Below, one piece after another: positions 8,739-16,404 of a stretch of DNA of 64,000 nt. The DNA is taken from NCBI GenBank assembly GCA_963841855.1, contig CAWJEJ010000005.1, forward strand, positions 1 to 64,000, in the 5' to 3' direction. A program made the position numbers and the translations under genes. Below the pieces are notes generated by a model that was given only the letters and a program-made list of their open reading frames with translations, had not been told where the DNA came from and ran no database searches. Positions within the stretch are counted from its first letter, which is position 1. Each line of letters starts with the position of its first letter. The stretch is from CAXBBB01 sp963841855. Lineage in GTDB: Bacteria; Bacteroidota; Rhodothermia; Rhodothermales; BA12.

Positions 8739-9959
8739 ATGCGCCCAGACCACTCAAGCTCCACCTCGTCGGGATGGGAATGGAACGCTCCGGGGCCCTC
8801 GACGCCTCAGCGTCCAGTGCAGCGCCCCCCGACCCCCCGCGGGGGATTGGCGGAGGCCGTCTTGGCCGGCGCCGTGTTCCTCGGCGTCCTCGCCCTGGGG
8901 GTTGCGGCGTACTTCGTCGTGACCTCCGACGATGACGACGATTCGGACGCGACCGCAGACGCGTCCGGGCGCGTCGTCGATGACGATTCGGACGCGGTGG
9001 ACGCGTCGAAGGCGGCCGCTGCGTCCGCCGCGGCAGAGGCGCTGACCTCGGCGGCCGTGGCGTCCAAGAAGGCCGGAGTCGTCCCATCCCTCGACGAGAT
9101 CGCCTGGACGACCGACGTCCCCGCGACGCTCGAGGAACTCAGCGGGGCGTGGACGGTCCCACTGGACGTGCTCCGCAGGCTCAACCCCGAGCTGGCCAGC
9201 GGCGGCGAGATCGAGGCCGGCGCGGAGGTCATCGTGCACACGGCCGCGCTGGGGCAGAGCATGTCGATCGGCCCGCCCAACGATGGCCGCCTGATCGGAG
9301 GCGTCCCGCTCCCGCAGGGGCCCGCGTGGCGCCTTCCCCCCGATCGCGGTCGGGCGTTCGCCACGACCGAGACGATCGCCGCCGTGACCGCCGCGCTCGT
9401 CGCCTACGGACGCCGGTTCCCCGAATCGGACCCCGTCCAAGTCGGCGAGCTCTCGGCGCGGCGCGGCGGAAACATCTACGGGCACCAGTCGCACCAGACG
9501 GGTCGAGACGTCGACATCCGGCTGATCGCCAACGCGGCCGGGGACGGCTTCGACGCCGAGCACACATGGTTCCTGGTCAAGACCCTGATCGACGACAGCG
9601 ACGTTCGAGACATCTTCCTCAACCGGACCGAGCAGCCGTGGCTGCGCGCAGCCGCGGAGGCCGATGTCGGCGCTGCTTTGGCCGAGGAGTACTTCGCGTT
9701 CATCAGCCACGAGCCCGGGCACACGATCCACATGCACATCCGCTTCGGGTGCCCGGAGGCCGACAAGCGCTGCGTCGGGTACTCGATGTCCGACAAGGAA
9801 GCGCCGCCGCCGAAGGGCAAGCTGCCGCTGAAGCCCGGGAGCACGCCGCGGGCCGGGCCCTCGAAGCTGCCGGGCGCGAAACCCAAGGGCGGCGCGGTGC
9901 CGGCCAAGGCGAGCAAAGGCAAGAAGAAGGGCAAGAAGCTCAAGAAGCTCACGAAGTAG
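8739..9959 (+). CDS. Penicillin-insensitive murein endopeptidase (MepA/M74-like) with LysM-like domain
   Basis: The protein has a short cytoplasmic tail, one membrane helix (VLAGAVFLGVLALGVAAYFV) and an Asp-rich linker. A LysM-like stretch follows (TLEELSGAWTVPLDVLRRLN), then a MepA domain with SHQTGRDVDIRL (the HxxGxxxD zinc motif) and HMHIRF (the HxH motif). The C-terminus is a Lys/Pro/Gly-rich tail that may bind peptidoglycan or other polyanions. MepA cleaves D-Ala-meso-DAP cross-links in the periplasm, and the anchor and LysM-like part fit that location. The start at 8739 follows GGAGCAGG at RBS distance. An upstream ATG at 8706 lacks such a site. Confidence 0.88.
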   Translation: MRPDHSSSTSSGWEWNAPGPSTPQRPVQRPPTPRGGLAEAVLAGAVFLGVLALGVAAYFVVTSDDDDDSDATADASGRVVDDDSDAVDASKAAAASAAAEALTSAAVASKKAGVVPSLDEIAWTTDVPATLEELSGAWTVPLDVLRRLNPELASGGEIEAGAEVIVHTAALGQSMSIGPPNDGRLIGGVPLPQGPAWRLPPDRGRAFATTETIAAVTAALVAYGRRFPESDPVQVGELSARRGGNIYGHQSHQTGRDVDIRLIANAAGDGFDAEHTWFLVKTLIDDSDVRDIFLNRTEQPWLRAAAEADVGAALAEEYFAFISHEPGHTIHMHIRFGCPEADKRCVGYSMSDKEAPPPKGKLPLKPGSTPRAGPSKLPGAKPKGGAVPAKASKGKKKGKKLKKLTK

Positions 9960-9999
9960 GGCTACGTGACCCCCCCACAGGTGCGGTACATCCAACGCG

Positions 10000-10641
10000 A
10001 TGTCGAAGGTGCCTCGGTTGGATGAAGACGCACTGGCCCAGATCAGCGCGTCCACGCTCGGTCACTACCAGTCGCGCGCCGAAGAGTTCTGGGAGGGGAC
10101 GCGGGACCACGACGTCAGCCAGAACCGAGCTGCGCTGCTTCGGAATCTGCGGGCGGAGGCTCCGGCGCGGATTCTCGACCTCGGGTGCGGACCCGGTCGC
10201 GACCTCATCGCCTTCGCGGCCGCGGGTCACGATCCGGTGGGGTTGGATGGAGCGTCCCGCTTCTGCGAGATGGCGCGGGCGCACGCGGGGTGCGAGGTGC
10301 TCCACCAGGACCTGCTGCATCTGTCGCTGGAGGACGAGGCGTTCGACGGCATCTTCGCCAACGCCTCGCTGTTCCACGTGCCGGCCCAAGAGCTGCCGCG
10401 GGTGCTGTCCGAGCTGTGGGCGGCGCTGCGGCCACAGGGCGTGCTGTTTGCGTCCAATCCGCGCGGCGACAACCACGAGGGCTTCAACGGCGCCCGCTAC
10501 GGGAGCTTCCACGACCACGCGCGCTGGCGAAGCCTGGTGACCGGGTGCGGCTTCGTCGAGATCGAGCACTACTACCGCCCGCCGGGCCGGCCCAGGTCCG
10601 AGCAGCCGTGGCTTGCGACGGTGTACCGCAAGCCGGCGTAG
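10000..10641 (+). CDS. Class I SAM-dependent methyltransferase
   Basis: The 213-residue protein has the Rossmann motif I ILDLGCGPGRDL, a motif II-type acidic turn (VGLDGASRF) and the post-I segment DGIFANASLFHVP, typical of methyltransf_11/25 enzymes. The N-terminal RAEEFWEGTRDHDVSQN segment resembles small deltaproteobacterial methyltransferases of unknown substrate. It lies 40 bases after the murein endopeptidase on the same strand and may be cotranscribed. Confidence 0.85.
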   Translation: MSKVPRLDEDALAQISASTLGHYQSRAEEFWEGTRDHDVSQNRAALLRNLRAEAPARILDLGCGPGRDLIAFAAAGHDPVGLDGASRFCEMARAHAGCEVLHQDLLHLSLEDEAFDGIFANASLFHVPAQELPRVLSELWAALRPQGVLFASNPRGDNHEGFNGARYGSFHDHARWRSLVTGCGFVEIEHYYRPPGRPRSEQPWLATVYRKPA

Positions 10642-10649
10642 CCGCCCGC

Positions 10650-11105
10650 TCACTCAGGGATGTGTCCGCCCTCGGGGGTGAAGCGGACCTCCCGCAGCAT
10701 CAGCACCTCGCTGTCGCGGAAGCGGCTGACGCTAATGCGGACCCCCGGTGCGGTTGCGTTGTCGACGGGCTTGACCACCACGCGGTGCGACTGGGGCTGG
10801 CGGGGCGGGACGAAGCCGGACCACTGGGCCCCGCCTTCGACCAAGAACATCTCGTCGAGGGCGACGTCCAGCGCGAGCTTGTCCATCTCCTGCGTGCCGA
10901 CCGCGGTGAGCGCGAAGCGCAGCTCGGTCTCGTTGCCCGGGCGGTCCAGCAGCGCAATCTCGACCACGATTTCCCCGCTTTCGTCCGAGACCGACTCCGA
11001 CCCGAGGTCGAGCGGAGACGCGGACGGCTTGTCACAGCTGCCGACCGCGGTGAGCACGGCGAAGGTCAGCATCATGACGCCACAGACGCGACTGAACGAA
11101 GGCAC
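10650..11105 (-). CDS. Hypothetical lipoprotein
   Basis: From a GTG at about 11105 the product begins with a short basic segment, a hydrophobic stretch and a lipobox-like AVGSC, then about 125 mature residues rich in beta-type sequence (VVEIALLDRP, ISVSRFRDSEVLML). No family is recognised. The frame stays open upstream to 11291, but that would bury the signal peptide. It is convergent with the methyltransferase, with only 8 bases between the stops. Confidence 0.6.
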   Translation of the reverse strand: MPSFSRVCGVMMLTFAVLTAVGSCDKPSASPLDLGSESVSDESGEIVVEIALLDRPGNETELRFALTAVGTQEMDKLALDVALDEMFLVEGGAQWSGFVPPRQPQSHRVVVKPVDNATAPGVRISVSRFRDSEVLMLREVRFTPEGGHIPE

Positions 11106-11523
11106 GACGACGAGTCTACTCGACCTCCTTCGAGGGCTCGGACTTTTCCAGACGCAACCGCCGAAGATGGGTCGGCCCGGCGAGAGCTCGTGTGGACACC
11201 CGAGTCCAGGACCACAGGGTCGAGCCCGCAGCCAGGACACGGCGGCGTCCAGCCAGGTGTCGATCTTGGAGCGGAACGTCTCGGGTCTCATGCCCTGTCA
11301 GTACCGCCCAGCGGGGCCTCGATTCCGAGAATCGAGGCCTCAGCGTCCCCGCCGTGGAACCTCGAAGAAAACACCGCGGGCATGCATGTCCACGTTGGTC
11401 CGCGGGCCGGCGCGGGACTGGGGACGGGCCGGCGCGGGCCGGCGCGGGACTGCGCGGGAATGCGCGGGAGTTGGGGACGGGCGGCGCTTGGCAGGGCCGT
11501 GACGCCGTCCTACCGTGATCGTG
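11106..11523. other. GC-rich intergenic stretch with short direct repeats
   Basis: No convincing gene is seen. Bases 11397-11490 hold interrupted copies of GGCGCGGGA and GGGACGGGC. The open frames crossing it on both strands look like by-products of the base composition. Confidence 0.5.
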
Positions 11524-12066
11524 ATGATGAGTCCCGAATGGCTGGGTGCCCTCGCGCGGTACAACCGCTGGATGAACGACAGGCTGTACGGGCTCGCCGC
11601 CACGTTGAGCGACGAGGACCGCAAGCGGGACGGCGGCGCGTTCTTCAAGTCGCTCCACGGCACGTTCAATCACATCTTGCTCGCCGACCGAGTCTGGCTC
11701 GGCCGCTTCACCGGCGTGACCGTGCCGGACGGCTTCATGGGCCCCAGCGGCATCCGCACGCTCGACCAAGAGCTGTACGCAGACTTCGAGGAACTCCGCC
11801 GCGAGCGAGTGCGGACGGACGACGATCTGTCGGCCTGGGTCGCCGGGCTCACTCCCGAACACCTCGCGGCACCGTTGGTCATCACGCGCCGCGGCCAACG
11901 CCAGGAGTCTCCCCTGTGGTGGTCGGTCGCGCACGTCTTCAACCATCAAACCCACCACCGCGGCCAGATCACCACCCTGCTCACCCAGCAGGGCTGTGAT
12001 CCCGGCGTCACCGACATGATCGCGATGCTCCGCGACGAAGCCACGCGACCCACGCTGACCGCTTAG
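11524..12066 (+). CDS. DinB family protein
   Basis: This is a 180-residue four-helix DinB/YfiT-like protein. Possible metal ligands are the His in NHILLADRVW and the HxxxH of HVFNHQTHHRGQ, matching the three-His site of the family. The N-terminus MSPEWLGALARYNRWMND and the segment THHRGQITTLL are typical of the bacillithiol/mycothiol-transferase-like DinB proteins. ATG codons at 11524 and 11527 are both possible. The function of stand-alone members is usually unknown, with metal-dependent thiol or glutathione transferase activity suggested. Confidence 0.85.
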   Translation: MMSPEWLGALARYNRWMNDRLYGLAATLSDEDRKRDGGAFFKSLHGTFNHILLADRVWLGRFTGVTVPDGFMGPSGIRTLDQELYADFEELRRERVRTDDDLSAWVAGLTPEHLAAPLVITRRGQRQESPLWWSVAHVFNHQTHHRGQITTLLTQQGCDPGVTDMIAMLRDEATRPTLTA

Positions 12067-12167
12067 GTGAACCTCGCGAGGGGGGAGACTCGGTGGTGGC
12101 ATCGGGGCAGATGGGTGGAGACGGATGACTCGCAAGGTGGGCAGGGAGCCCGGGGGGGGGCCTGAGC

Positions 12168-12647
12168 GTGGGCGTTGGCCTCGCCGCTCGGAGTCAGGGC
12201 GGGCAGAGCGAAATGGGTGCTGCGGCGGTACTGGCCGTGATGGGAGTCGCTTCCGGACCGATCGCAGGTGCGGGTACCGCCTCCGAATTGGTGGCAGCGC
12301 TTGCGCTCCTCCTGCGAGGAGCAACCCGCGGCGCACCGCAGCTGGGCGGCTTCGCAAGAGGTGTCGCTCCACACGAAATTGTCGCCATCAACCAGAGCCT
12401 GGGCGGTAGTACTTTCTACAAGGGCTTTTTTGAGAAGTCGGCCCAGGTTATTCGTGGTATCGCAGGGGGCCACCTGTTTGACGATGCGAATAAACGTACA
12501 GCGAGTGCCGTGTACGAGCTTCTTCGTGCTAGAAACGGGGTCTCCAGTGGCGTTGGGGCATCGGAACTCAAAGCTATTATTGGACAGATCGCACGCGGAG
12601 AGCTGACAGAAGTTGAGGACATCGCCAAAGCTCTGAGGGGGTTTTGA
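12168..12647 (+). CDS. Orphan polymorphic-toxin tip with Fic/Doc-like domain
   Basis: The 159-residue frame starts with a Gly/Ala-rich hydrophobic stretch like the pre-toxin region of RHS or other polymorphic toxins. It continues with IRGIAGGHLFDDANKRTASA, which matches the Doc/Fic core HxFxDANKRTA, and ends in a helical tail (GELTEVEDIAKALRGF). Doc-type enzymes modify translation factors and Fic proteins add AMP. The exact reaction here is unknown. It stops directly at the ATG of the next gene, as toxin-immunity pairs do. No trafficking domain precedes it and the frame opens only at about 12129, so it appears to be a displaced C-terminal cassette. Confidence 0.7.
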   Translation: MGVGLAARSQGGQSEMGAAAVLAVMGVASGPIAGAGTASELVAALALLLRGATRGAPQLGGFARGVAPHEIVAINQSLGGSTFYKGFFEKSAQVIRGIAGGHLFDDANKRTASAVYELLRARNGVSSGVGASELKAIIGQIARGELTEVEDIAKALRGF

Positions 12648-12950
12648 ATGAACAGCAAGAAGCACGTAGTCAGGATTTTTCGCGAGAAGGGACTCGTTCC
12701 AATTCCTGACGCCTGGTCTGGTGTCGATGTCCTGTTGCCGCTGATAAACTTGGCAGTTGAGGACGGGGCAGTGATCGTATTGAAGTTCGATGGAGGAAGG
12801 ACCCTGGATGAGGGGCGACACTCGGCCATCATTTCGTACGATGGCGCTCGAGGCCCAGTTCGATTAGATGCTGAGTCCATTGAGGAAGTCGTAGCTCATG
12901 TGATCTCAGTGTTTGCACGGGACGTGTGGGGGATCCCTATGGAACACTGA
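12648..12950 (+). CDS. Putative immunity protein for the Fic/Doc-like toxin tip
   Basis: The 100-residue acidic protein starts immediately after the toxin stop codon, with no gap. It shows alternating strand/helix sequence (AVIVLKFDGGRTLDEG, SAIISYDGARGPV) and no signal peptide, as expected for a cytosolic immunity protein. No named family is recognised. The role is inferred only from its place behind a toxin-like domain. Base composition is lower in GC than the 1-12 kb genes, which supports transfer with the toxin tip. Confidence 0.6.
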   Translation: MNSKKHVVRIFREKGLVPIPDAWSGVDVLLPLINLAVEDGAVIVLKFDGGRTLDEGRHSAIISYDGARGPVRLDAESIEEVVAHVISVFARDVWGIPMEH

Positions 12951-13110
12951 GCAGCGAGAGAAGGAAGATCCTGTCCTCCGGGGAAGATCCTTTCCGGAAG
13001 TCGTGCAGCAGCCGCCGGGCCGAGAGAATACCCGTGCAACCGTGCAACGATCTCGAGCGACGGTCGACCTTGCCAGCGTGACCGCGCCACGCGACCTTCG
13101 TGAAGACCAG

Positions 13111-13260
13111 ATGCTCAAGGTGACGAGCCGCTGCGTGAACCGCAGCTACCGGCTGGTGCCGACTCCGAAAGTCGTCGAGGTCGTTGAGTTCTGCCTGGGC
13201 TACGTCTCGGAGAAATTTCGAGAGCAAGGCAAGCTCGAGAGATCACCATACTGGAAGTAG
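13111..13260 (+). pseudogene. N-terminal fragment of a REP-associated (Y1/HUH) transposase-like gene
   Basis: The frame reads MLKVTSRCVNRSYRLVPTPK, then VVEVVEFCLGYVSEKFREQ. This resembles the start of IS200/REP-associated transposase-like proteins, whose first strand reads (V/T)(T/S)RxxNR. It runs into the first tandem repeat unit at 13237 and ends there in non-homologous residues, so the HUH motif and the rest are missing. It sits on the strand opposite to the C-terminal fragments at 13492 and 15370. Confidence 0.5.
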
Positions 13261-13296
13261 TGTGCTGAGAGATCACCATACTGGAAATAGTGTGCT
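13237..13296. repeat. Two tandem 30-bp repeats (GAGATCACCATACTGGAA core)
   Basis: Units 13237-13266 and 13267-13296 differ at one base. Each holds GAGATCACCATACTGGAA followed by TAGTGTGCT. They are followed by an 18-bp palindrome, GCTGACACCGGTGTCAGC (13294-13311). A related pair of 24-bp units lies at 15118-15165. Repeated units next to a palindrome at the edge of a duplicated transposase segment resemble transposase-binding ends of an insertion sequence, but the family cannot be named. Confidence 0.8.
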
Positions 13297-14252
13297 GACA
13301 CCGGTGTCAGCGAAGAGGGAGTCGACGGGCCGAAGCTCGAATCATCCGGGCGCGGCCGCCTGCACCCGTCCTCTAGGGCCGTACTCACCTGGCCACGAGG
13401 GCCAGGGTCGATGCCCTGCCTTCGACCAAGAACCAGCACGAGCGGACGAGCCAAGGCTCGCCTCCTGCAGCTCCCGGTTGTGACCCCGGGCCTATGCGGC
13501 CCGGAGCCAGTCCGGAATCGGCTCGGTCGCGACGGTGTGCCGCAGCCGCATCCGAACCGTGCTCGCCGGGAAGACGACGTCCCGCTCTCCCGCGTTCCAC
13601 CGGGCGAGCGCCTCCTGGTGTTCGCGAATGAACGCTTTGCGGAGCGTCTTCATCGCGATGCGCTGCTCGAGGGTCGCGGTTGAAAGCGTAGGGTTGAGCC
13701 CGAAGAGCTCCTCGCCGTTCCTGGGAACGGTGGACCAGTGAATCTTCAGCGCCGCCTTCATCCCCAGGACGGGCTTTCCTGCCCGCTTCTTGGCCTCCTC
13801 CTCCTCCCGGACCTCGAGGGCTCCGCGAATCCTGGCGCGGAGCTGGGCATCGGAGAGCTCGGGCATGATGGGCGGCCGGTCGAGCATGAGGACCGCGGTC
13901 TCGGGTAGGGTGCACCGCTGGGCGAAGGCCGCCCGCCCCGAGCGCTGCGAGCTCCGCCGATGCTTGTGCTGAACCTTCTTGGACCACAGCCCCACCCGCG
14001 GCCTGGCGACCACGTACTCCTTGCCGTACTCGAGCCGCCGGGAGTTCGAGCCCTTCCACTGCTTGGTCGAGCGGACGATGCCCGCGGCGACCGCGTTGGC
14101 GAGCGTGTAGACGCAGTGCTCGAAGACCTTGTCCTCGCCGAGCACGGTCTGGATGCCCGGCGCCCGGTCGAAGAACGCTCCGCTCCTGCCGCGCACCGCG
14201 TTGCCCTCGCGCGCGATGAGAGCGTTGAGGTCTTGAAGAAAGTCGGTGATGC
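13268..14252. repeat. Long direct repeat, copy 1 (about 985 bp)
   Basis: This segment is about 95% identical by eye to 15147-16131 in the same orientation. It includes the last tandem unit, the palindrome, a 180-bp noncoding stretch and the transposase 3' part. The match stops abruptly at 14252, where a toxin-tip coding sequence begins on the other strand. Confidence 0.85.
13492..14252 (-). pseudogene. REP-associated transposase-like gene, C-terminal part, copy 1
   Basis: On the minus strand the frame reads ITDFLQDLNALIAREGNAVR, EDKVFEHCVYTLANAVAAG, then a long basic C-terminal part ending ATEPIPDWLRAA. The first two segments match the region after the HUH motif and the Tyr-containing helix (VYTLANPV-like) of Y1/REP-associated transposases. 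The HUH part is cut off at 14252 by the adjoining toxin module. The frame is open further upstream to 14499, but that extension is antisense to the toxin tip and not homologous. Confidence 0.7.
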
Positions 14253-14719
14253 TGTGGTCCGGGGACTTCTCCGGAGCGGCAGATGCGTACGGGGTTGGGG
14301 TGAAGAATGTCTGGGAGGGGGCATCGAAGGTCGTCGGGGGTGCAGGCACAGCGAAAGGTCTGTACGGCTTCGTCCGGAACGGTCTCGGCAAGGCCGCAAA
14401 GGGGGGAGGTGGCGGCAAGGCCTTTGCGATGGGCATCGACCAGCATCTCGATGACTTCGCGCGTGAGCATGGAGCGACGACCTGGAAGCAGTTCGCCAAC
14501 CCGGAGGCGTGGAAGTCTCAGGTCCTGCAGAAGCTCCGCGACCCGAACCAGCGCGTCCTCTTCAATACGAAGGGGGTCGAAGCCTGGCCGGGGGCATCGC
14601 GGGCGGCTGCTGGACGAGGTGGAGCAACCGACTGGGAGTTGCTACAAATCCAACAGAACAAATTCCCGAACTTGGAGTTCTGGAAAGACGGCGCGCGGGT
14701 GGCGAACCCGTTCGACTAG
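14246..14719 (+). CDS. Orphan polymorphic-toxin tip, unrecognised toxin domain
   Basis: The frame begins at the break of the long repeat, runs through a Gly/Ala/Lys-rich linker (KAAKGGGGGKAFAMGI) and then a compact domain: TTWKQFANPEAWKSQVL, QRVLFNTKGVEAWPG, TDWELLQIQQNKFPNLEF, ending ARVANPFD. The linker plus a small charged C-terminal domain directly followed by a small gene is the layout of RHS/CDI-type toxin tips. I do not recognise the catalytic family. A repeated Trp/Glu pattern (WELLQIQ) is the most distinctive feature. No N-terminal delivery module is attached. Confidence 0.55.
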   Translation: MMLWSGDFSGAADAYGVGVKNVWEGASKVVGGAGTAKGLYGFVRNGLGKAAKGGGGGKAFAMGIDQHLDDFAREHGATTWKQFANPEAWKSQVLQKLRDPNQRVLFNTKGVEAWPGASRAAAGRGGATDWELLQIQQNKFPNLEFWKDGARVANPFD

Positions 14720-14724
14720 GCGAG

Positions 14725-15081
14725 ATGACAATGACCAACCCGATCGACGCTGGACGACACTTTCAACTTTGGGAGTACCACGTCAGCCACGGCACCGCCC
14801 TGGTCCGAAGTCCGCGCAGCACGGACGAGCCGAACAACATCGACATCATGTTGTTTGGTGTCGAGTACTTGGCCCTGCCACGGCACCTTGATGCCGTCCA
14901 GCTCGCGCAGGGGACGGAGAACGACCGGCGACGAGCAGAGGAATTGCTCGGACGGACGGTCCAGGCCGACAGGGTCTGGGTCGTGTCCTCCGGGGAAGTG
15001 CGCCACCTCGTCGTGGCGGCCAAGGTAGATGTGCGAGAAACCACGATGGACACGTTCGACAGCCCGTTCGCAGACATGTAG
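14725..15081 (+). CDS. Putative immunity protein for the 14.2-kb toxin tip
   Basis: This 118-residue protein starts five bases after the toxin stop (MTMTNPIDAGRHFQLWEYHV). It shows IDIMLFGVEYLALPRHL and WVVSSGEVRHLVVAAKVDV, a mixed alpha/beta pattern without a signal peptide. I know no named family with certainty, but the tight coupling to a toxin-like tip and the small acidic cytosolic character suggest an immunity protein. The copy-2 tandem repeats begin 36 bases after its stop. Confidence 0.55.
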   Translation: MTMTNPIDAGRHFQLWEYHVSHGTALVRSPRSTDEPNNIDIMLFGVEYLALPRHLDAVQLAQGTENDRRRAEELLGRTVQADRVWVVSSGEVRHLVVAAKVDVRETTMDTFDSPFADM

Positions 15082-15117
15082 CCGCGTGACTCCCGAGAAC
15101 GCGAGAACGCGCCACCA

Positions 15118-15165
15118 CGTGGGAGATCACCATTCTGGAAGCGTGGGAGATCACCATTCTGGAAG
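15118..15165. repeat. Two tandem 24-bp repeats (GAGATCACCATTCTGGAA core)
   Basis: Units 15118-15141 and 15142-15165 are identical (CGTGGGAGATCACCATTCTG plus GAAG). They are related to the 30-bp units at 13237-13296 and stand in the same place relative to the long repeat. The palindrome that follows has one mismatch in its centre (GCTGACACCCGTGTCAGC). Confidence 0.8.
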
Positions 15166-16131
15166 TAGTGTGCTGACACCCGTGTCAGCGAAGAGGGAGT
15201 CGACGGGCCGAAGCTCGAATCATCCGGGCGCGGCCGCCTGCACCCGTCCTCCAGGGCCGTACTCACCTGGCCACGAGGGCCAGGGTCGCTGCCCTGCCTT
15301 CGACCAAGAACCAACACGAGCGGACGAGCCATGGCTCGCCTCCCGCAGCTCCCGGTTGTGACCCCGGGCCTATGCGGCCCGGAGCCAGTCCGGAATCGGT
15401 TCGGTCGCCACGGTGTGCCGCAGCCGCATCCGGACCGTTCCCGCCGGGAAGACGACGTCCCGCTCGCCCGCGTTCCACCGGACGAGCGCCTCCTCGTGGT
15501 CGCGAATGAACGCTTTGCGGAGCGTCTTCATCGCGATGCGCTGCTCGAGGGTCGCGGTCGAAAGCGTCGGGTTGAGCCCGAACAACTCCTCGCCGTCCCG
15601 GGGAACGGTGGACCAGTGAATCTTCAGCGCCGCCTTCATCCCCAGGACGGGCTTTCCTGCCCGCTTCTTGGCAACCTCCTCCTCCCGGACCTCGAGGGCT
15701 CCGCGAATCCTGGTCCGAAGCTGGGCATCGGAGAGCTCGGGCATGATGGGCGGCCGGTCGAGCATGAGGACCGCGGTCTCGGGCAGGGTGCACCGCTGGG
15801 CGAAGGCCGCCCGCCCCGAGCGCTGCGAGCCTCCGTCGATGCTTGTGCTGAACCTTCTTGGACCACAGCCCCACCCGCGGCCTGGAGACCACATACTCCT
15901 TGCCGTACTCGAGCCGCCGGGAGTTCGAGCCCTTCCACTGCTTGGTCGAGCGGACGATGCCCGCGGAGACGGCGTTGGCGAGCGTGTAGACGCAGTGCTC
16001 GAAGACCTTGTCCTCGCCGAGCACGGTCTGGATGCCCGGCTCGCGGTCGAAGAACGCTCCGCTCCTCCCGCGCACCGCGTTGAGTTCGCGCGCGATGAGA
16101 GCGTTGAGGTTTTGAAGAAAGTCGGTGATGC
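15147..16131. repeat. Long direct repeat, copy 2 (about 985 bp)
   Basis: This is the second copy of the 13268-14252 segment. It keeps the same order of tandem unit, palindrome, noncoding stretch and transposase 3' part. One extra base near 15830 accounts for the change in offset between the copies. Confidence 0.85.
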
Positions 16132-16180
16132 GGCCACAGGCGTTGCACGCCACGAGGTGGTAGTGGCTCGAGATTCCCCT
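15370..16180 (-). pseudogene. REP-associated transposase-like gene, copy 2, frameshifted
   Basis: This copy extends further 5' than copy 1. It includes SSHYHLVACNACGRITDFLQ, where HYH is the HUH motif of Y1 transposases. The helix EDKVFEHCVYTLANAV carries the likely catalytic Tyr. An extra C near 15830 shifts the frame, so the C-terminal half (CTLPETAVLMLDRPP to PIPDWLRAA) is in another frame. Upstream of the HYH motif the sequence no longer matches the family, so the N-terminus is lost as well. Confidence 0.7.
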
Positions 16181-16286
16181 TCGTCGGCTTTGCGCAGGGC
16201 GGCTGCTAGATCGTCCCGCATCACCACCAAAAAGGCCGGTAACGAAGTCGGATAGGACAAGGTGTTCGTGGAGAAGCGGCATCGGA

Positions 16287-16400
16287 TTAGGCGGCGATAG
16301 CGGCTGCCCTGGGTGCCACGTGAGGATCGCGGGCATTGATGGCCTTCTTGAACTCGGAGTCCAACTCTTCGCCGTGGGGTAGGGCACCTGTGGCGTTCAT
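16287..16400 (-). pseudogene. Possible 5' remnant of a gene downstream of the methyltransferase
   Basis: An ATG five bases past the methyltransferase stop opens a frame reading MNATGALPHGEELDSEFKKA, then INARDPHVAPRAAAIAA before a TAA. Other frames continue with LLHEHLVLSDFVTGLFGG and LRKADEGES up to about 16190, suggesting a longer gene with indels. The operon position would suit a restriction subunit, but nothing in the residues identifies one. It is cut off by transposase sequence at about 16180. Confidence 0.35.
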
Positions 16401-16404
16401 CCGG

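Noticed and set aside
11397..11490. GC-rich short repeats considered as a regulatory array
   Set aside because: The copies are irregular and fit random high-GC sequence. No hairpin or binding-site symmetry is clear.
10185..11999. 604-codon plus-strand open frame
   Set aside because: It crosses the methyltransferase in the wrong frame, the antisense of a lipoprotein gene and the DinB gene. No motif or consistent codon use supports it.
13237..13296. Tandem 30-bp repeats considered as a CRISPR array
   Set aside because: The units are adjacent with no spacers, there are only two, and no cas gene is present.
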